64,000 nt of DNA, from positions 62,001-126,000 of the forward strand of contig JASGKY010000032.1 in the NCBI GenBank assembly GCA_049840435.1. The letters run 5' to 3'. A model generated the notes under the pieces. It saw only the letters and a list, made by a program, of their open reading frames with translations. It made no database searches and was not told where the DNA came from. This stretch comes from JADLHS01 sp049840435 (GTDB taxonomy: Bacteria > Verrucomicrobiota > Verrucomicrobiia > Limisphaerales > JADLHS01). A program made the translations under genes and the position numbers. Below, piece by piece: positions 63,189 through 64,000 of the stretch; positions within the stretch are counted from its first letter, which is position 1; the number at the start of each line of letters is the position of its first letter.

Positions 63189-64000
63189 ATGTGCCCTCAA
63201 CTAAACCAGACCAAACGATACGACAACTGGCGCTGCATCGGAATCCTGTCCCTTCTCTTTGCCATCCTGCTGCCTGCCACATTGACCTCATGCACGACCT
63301 GCCAACGCGGTGCATCTGCCTTCTCCGTAGAACAGCAAGCGGATCGCCTGATCATCACAAGCAACGGCAAACCCATCGCGCATTTCGTCTTCGCAGACAC
63401 AAACACGCTCCGGCCCTATTTCGCCCACGTTCACACCACCGACGGCATCCAAGTCACGCGCAATCACCCGCCCATCGCAGGTGTTGATCCAGTCGATCAC
63501 CCCACGATGCATCCGGGCATCTGGCTGGCCTTCGGCAACATCAGCGGACAAGATTTCTGGCGGAACAAAGCCATCATCCGGCACGAAAAATTTACCACCG
63601 CACCAAAAGTCTCGAACGGTCGGCTCACCTTTGCGACTGAGAGCAGTCTGCTCACAACGAATGCGGAGGTGTTGGGGAAATTTGATTCGACCATCACTCT
63701 GAGCAAATCCAGTGGTGGATATTTCGTGGATTGGAAAGCTACCTTCACCCCGCAAATCGACAGTTTCACCTTTGGCGACCAGGAAGAGATGGGCTTCGGC
63801 ATACGCATCACCACTCCGATCTCGGAAAAGAACGGCGGCACCGTCAAGAACAGCGACGGCTTGGTCGGCGCCAAAAACGCCCTGGGGCAAAACCGCCGGG
63901 TGGTGCGATTACTCCGGCATCCTGAGCAATCGTCTCGTAGGCATTACCGTCATGCCTGATCCAAAGAACTTTCGCCCCAGTTGGTTTCACAGTCGCGACT
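63189..64000 (+). CDS. PmoA-like (DUF6807) lipoprotein, frameshifted near 63888 and cut by window edge
   Basis: Starts at ATG 63189. The n-region and hydrophobic stretch ILSLLFAILLPATLTSC end in a lipobox-like LTSC. The mature domain has NGKPIAHFVFADTNTLRPYF, AHVHTTDGIQVTRNHPP and VDHPTMHPGIWLAFGNISGQ, which match the DUF6807/PmoA-like family found beside carbohydrate-use genes. The frame breaks in the A-run at 63887-63890; removing one A continues GQTAGWCDYSGILSNRLVGI and remains open to the end of the window. Enzymatic activity is not established for the family. Last visible gene of the pectate-lyase operon. Confidence 0.8.

Noticed and set aside
1..64000. tRNA genes, rRNA genes, CRISPR arrays, insertion sequences
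   Set aside because: I looked for tRNA T-loop and acceptor patterns, regularly spaced repeats and transposase motifs on both strands and found none I could support.

Overview
The window looks like a chromosomal segment of a free-living heterotroph of the phylum Verrucomicrobiota (Pedosphaera/Limisphaerales-like is my best guess). The inference rests on the mix of PEP-CTERM proteins, a TIGR03790-type secreted protein, a DUF1501 plus cytochrome/DUF1549/DUF1553 gene pair, a pseudopilin of the H-X9-DG type, an ECF sigma factor with a membrane-anchored C-terminal extension, large secreted proteins ending in FFRLxYP-like tails, and plant-polysaccharide enzymes. No rRNA, tRNA, CRISPR array, phage or transposase was seen.

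Layout. 1-4.8 kb: YfiR-like protein (cut by the left edge) and a TonB-dependent receptor on the minus strand, facing two PEP-CTERM paralogues. 4.8-12.3 kb: a TIGR03790 secreted protein, then a compact type II secretion/pseudopilus set (one ATPase, two GspF proteins, three pseudopilins). 12.4-15.3 kb: cysS, tmk and two small genes. 15.3-23.5 kb, minus strand: a sigma factor with a secretin-like tail, then tyrA-aroA-cmk-plsC, a SIMPL protein, a Gfo/Idh/MocA oxidoreductase and a CbiX-like chelatase. 23.6-37.2 kb: a small cytochrome, dnaG, CvpA-like and TPR proteins, a DUF362 protein, a secreted metalloprotease, a GH106-like rhamnosidase and hrpB. 37.3-46.8 kb: a signalling island on the plus strand with an XRE-REC fusion, a histidine kinase with an ethylene-receptor-type membrane domain, an Rcp1-like regulator, a REC-PAS-kinase-REC hybrid, a kinase with a periplasmic solute-binding domain and a NarL-type regulator. 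46.8-53.8 kb: a zinc-ribbon protein, the DUF1501/DUF1553 pair, RNase P RNA on the minus strand, a BioF-like enzyme and a Bcp peroxiredoxin. 54-64 kb: a GntR regulator, a pseudopilin, a 1197-residue autotransporter-repeat protein, then a probable operon of pectate lyase, dehydrogenase, MFS transporter and PmoA-like protein (cut by the right edge).

Two points affect the whole annotation. First, at least a dozen genes, including essential cysS and near-essential aroA, are interrupted by small indels whose correction restores conserved family sequence. Most are therefore probably sequencing or assembly errors, and I annotate the restored genes. Second, a roughly 60-bp palindromic repeat occurs twice: between aroA and cmk, where it supplies the last aroA codons, and inside the RNase P RNA at the P12 position.

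The most interesting observations are the repeat-bearing RNase P RNA, the ethylene-receptor-like kinase in its regulator cluster, and the sigma factor with a secretin-like tail.
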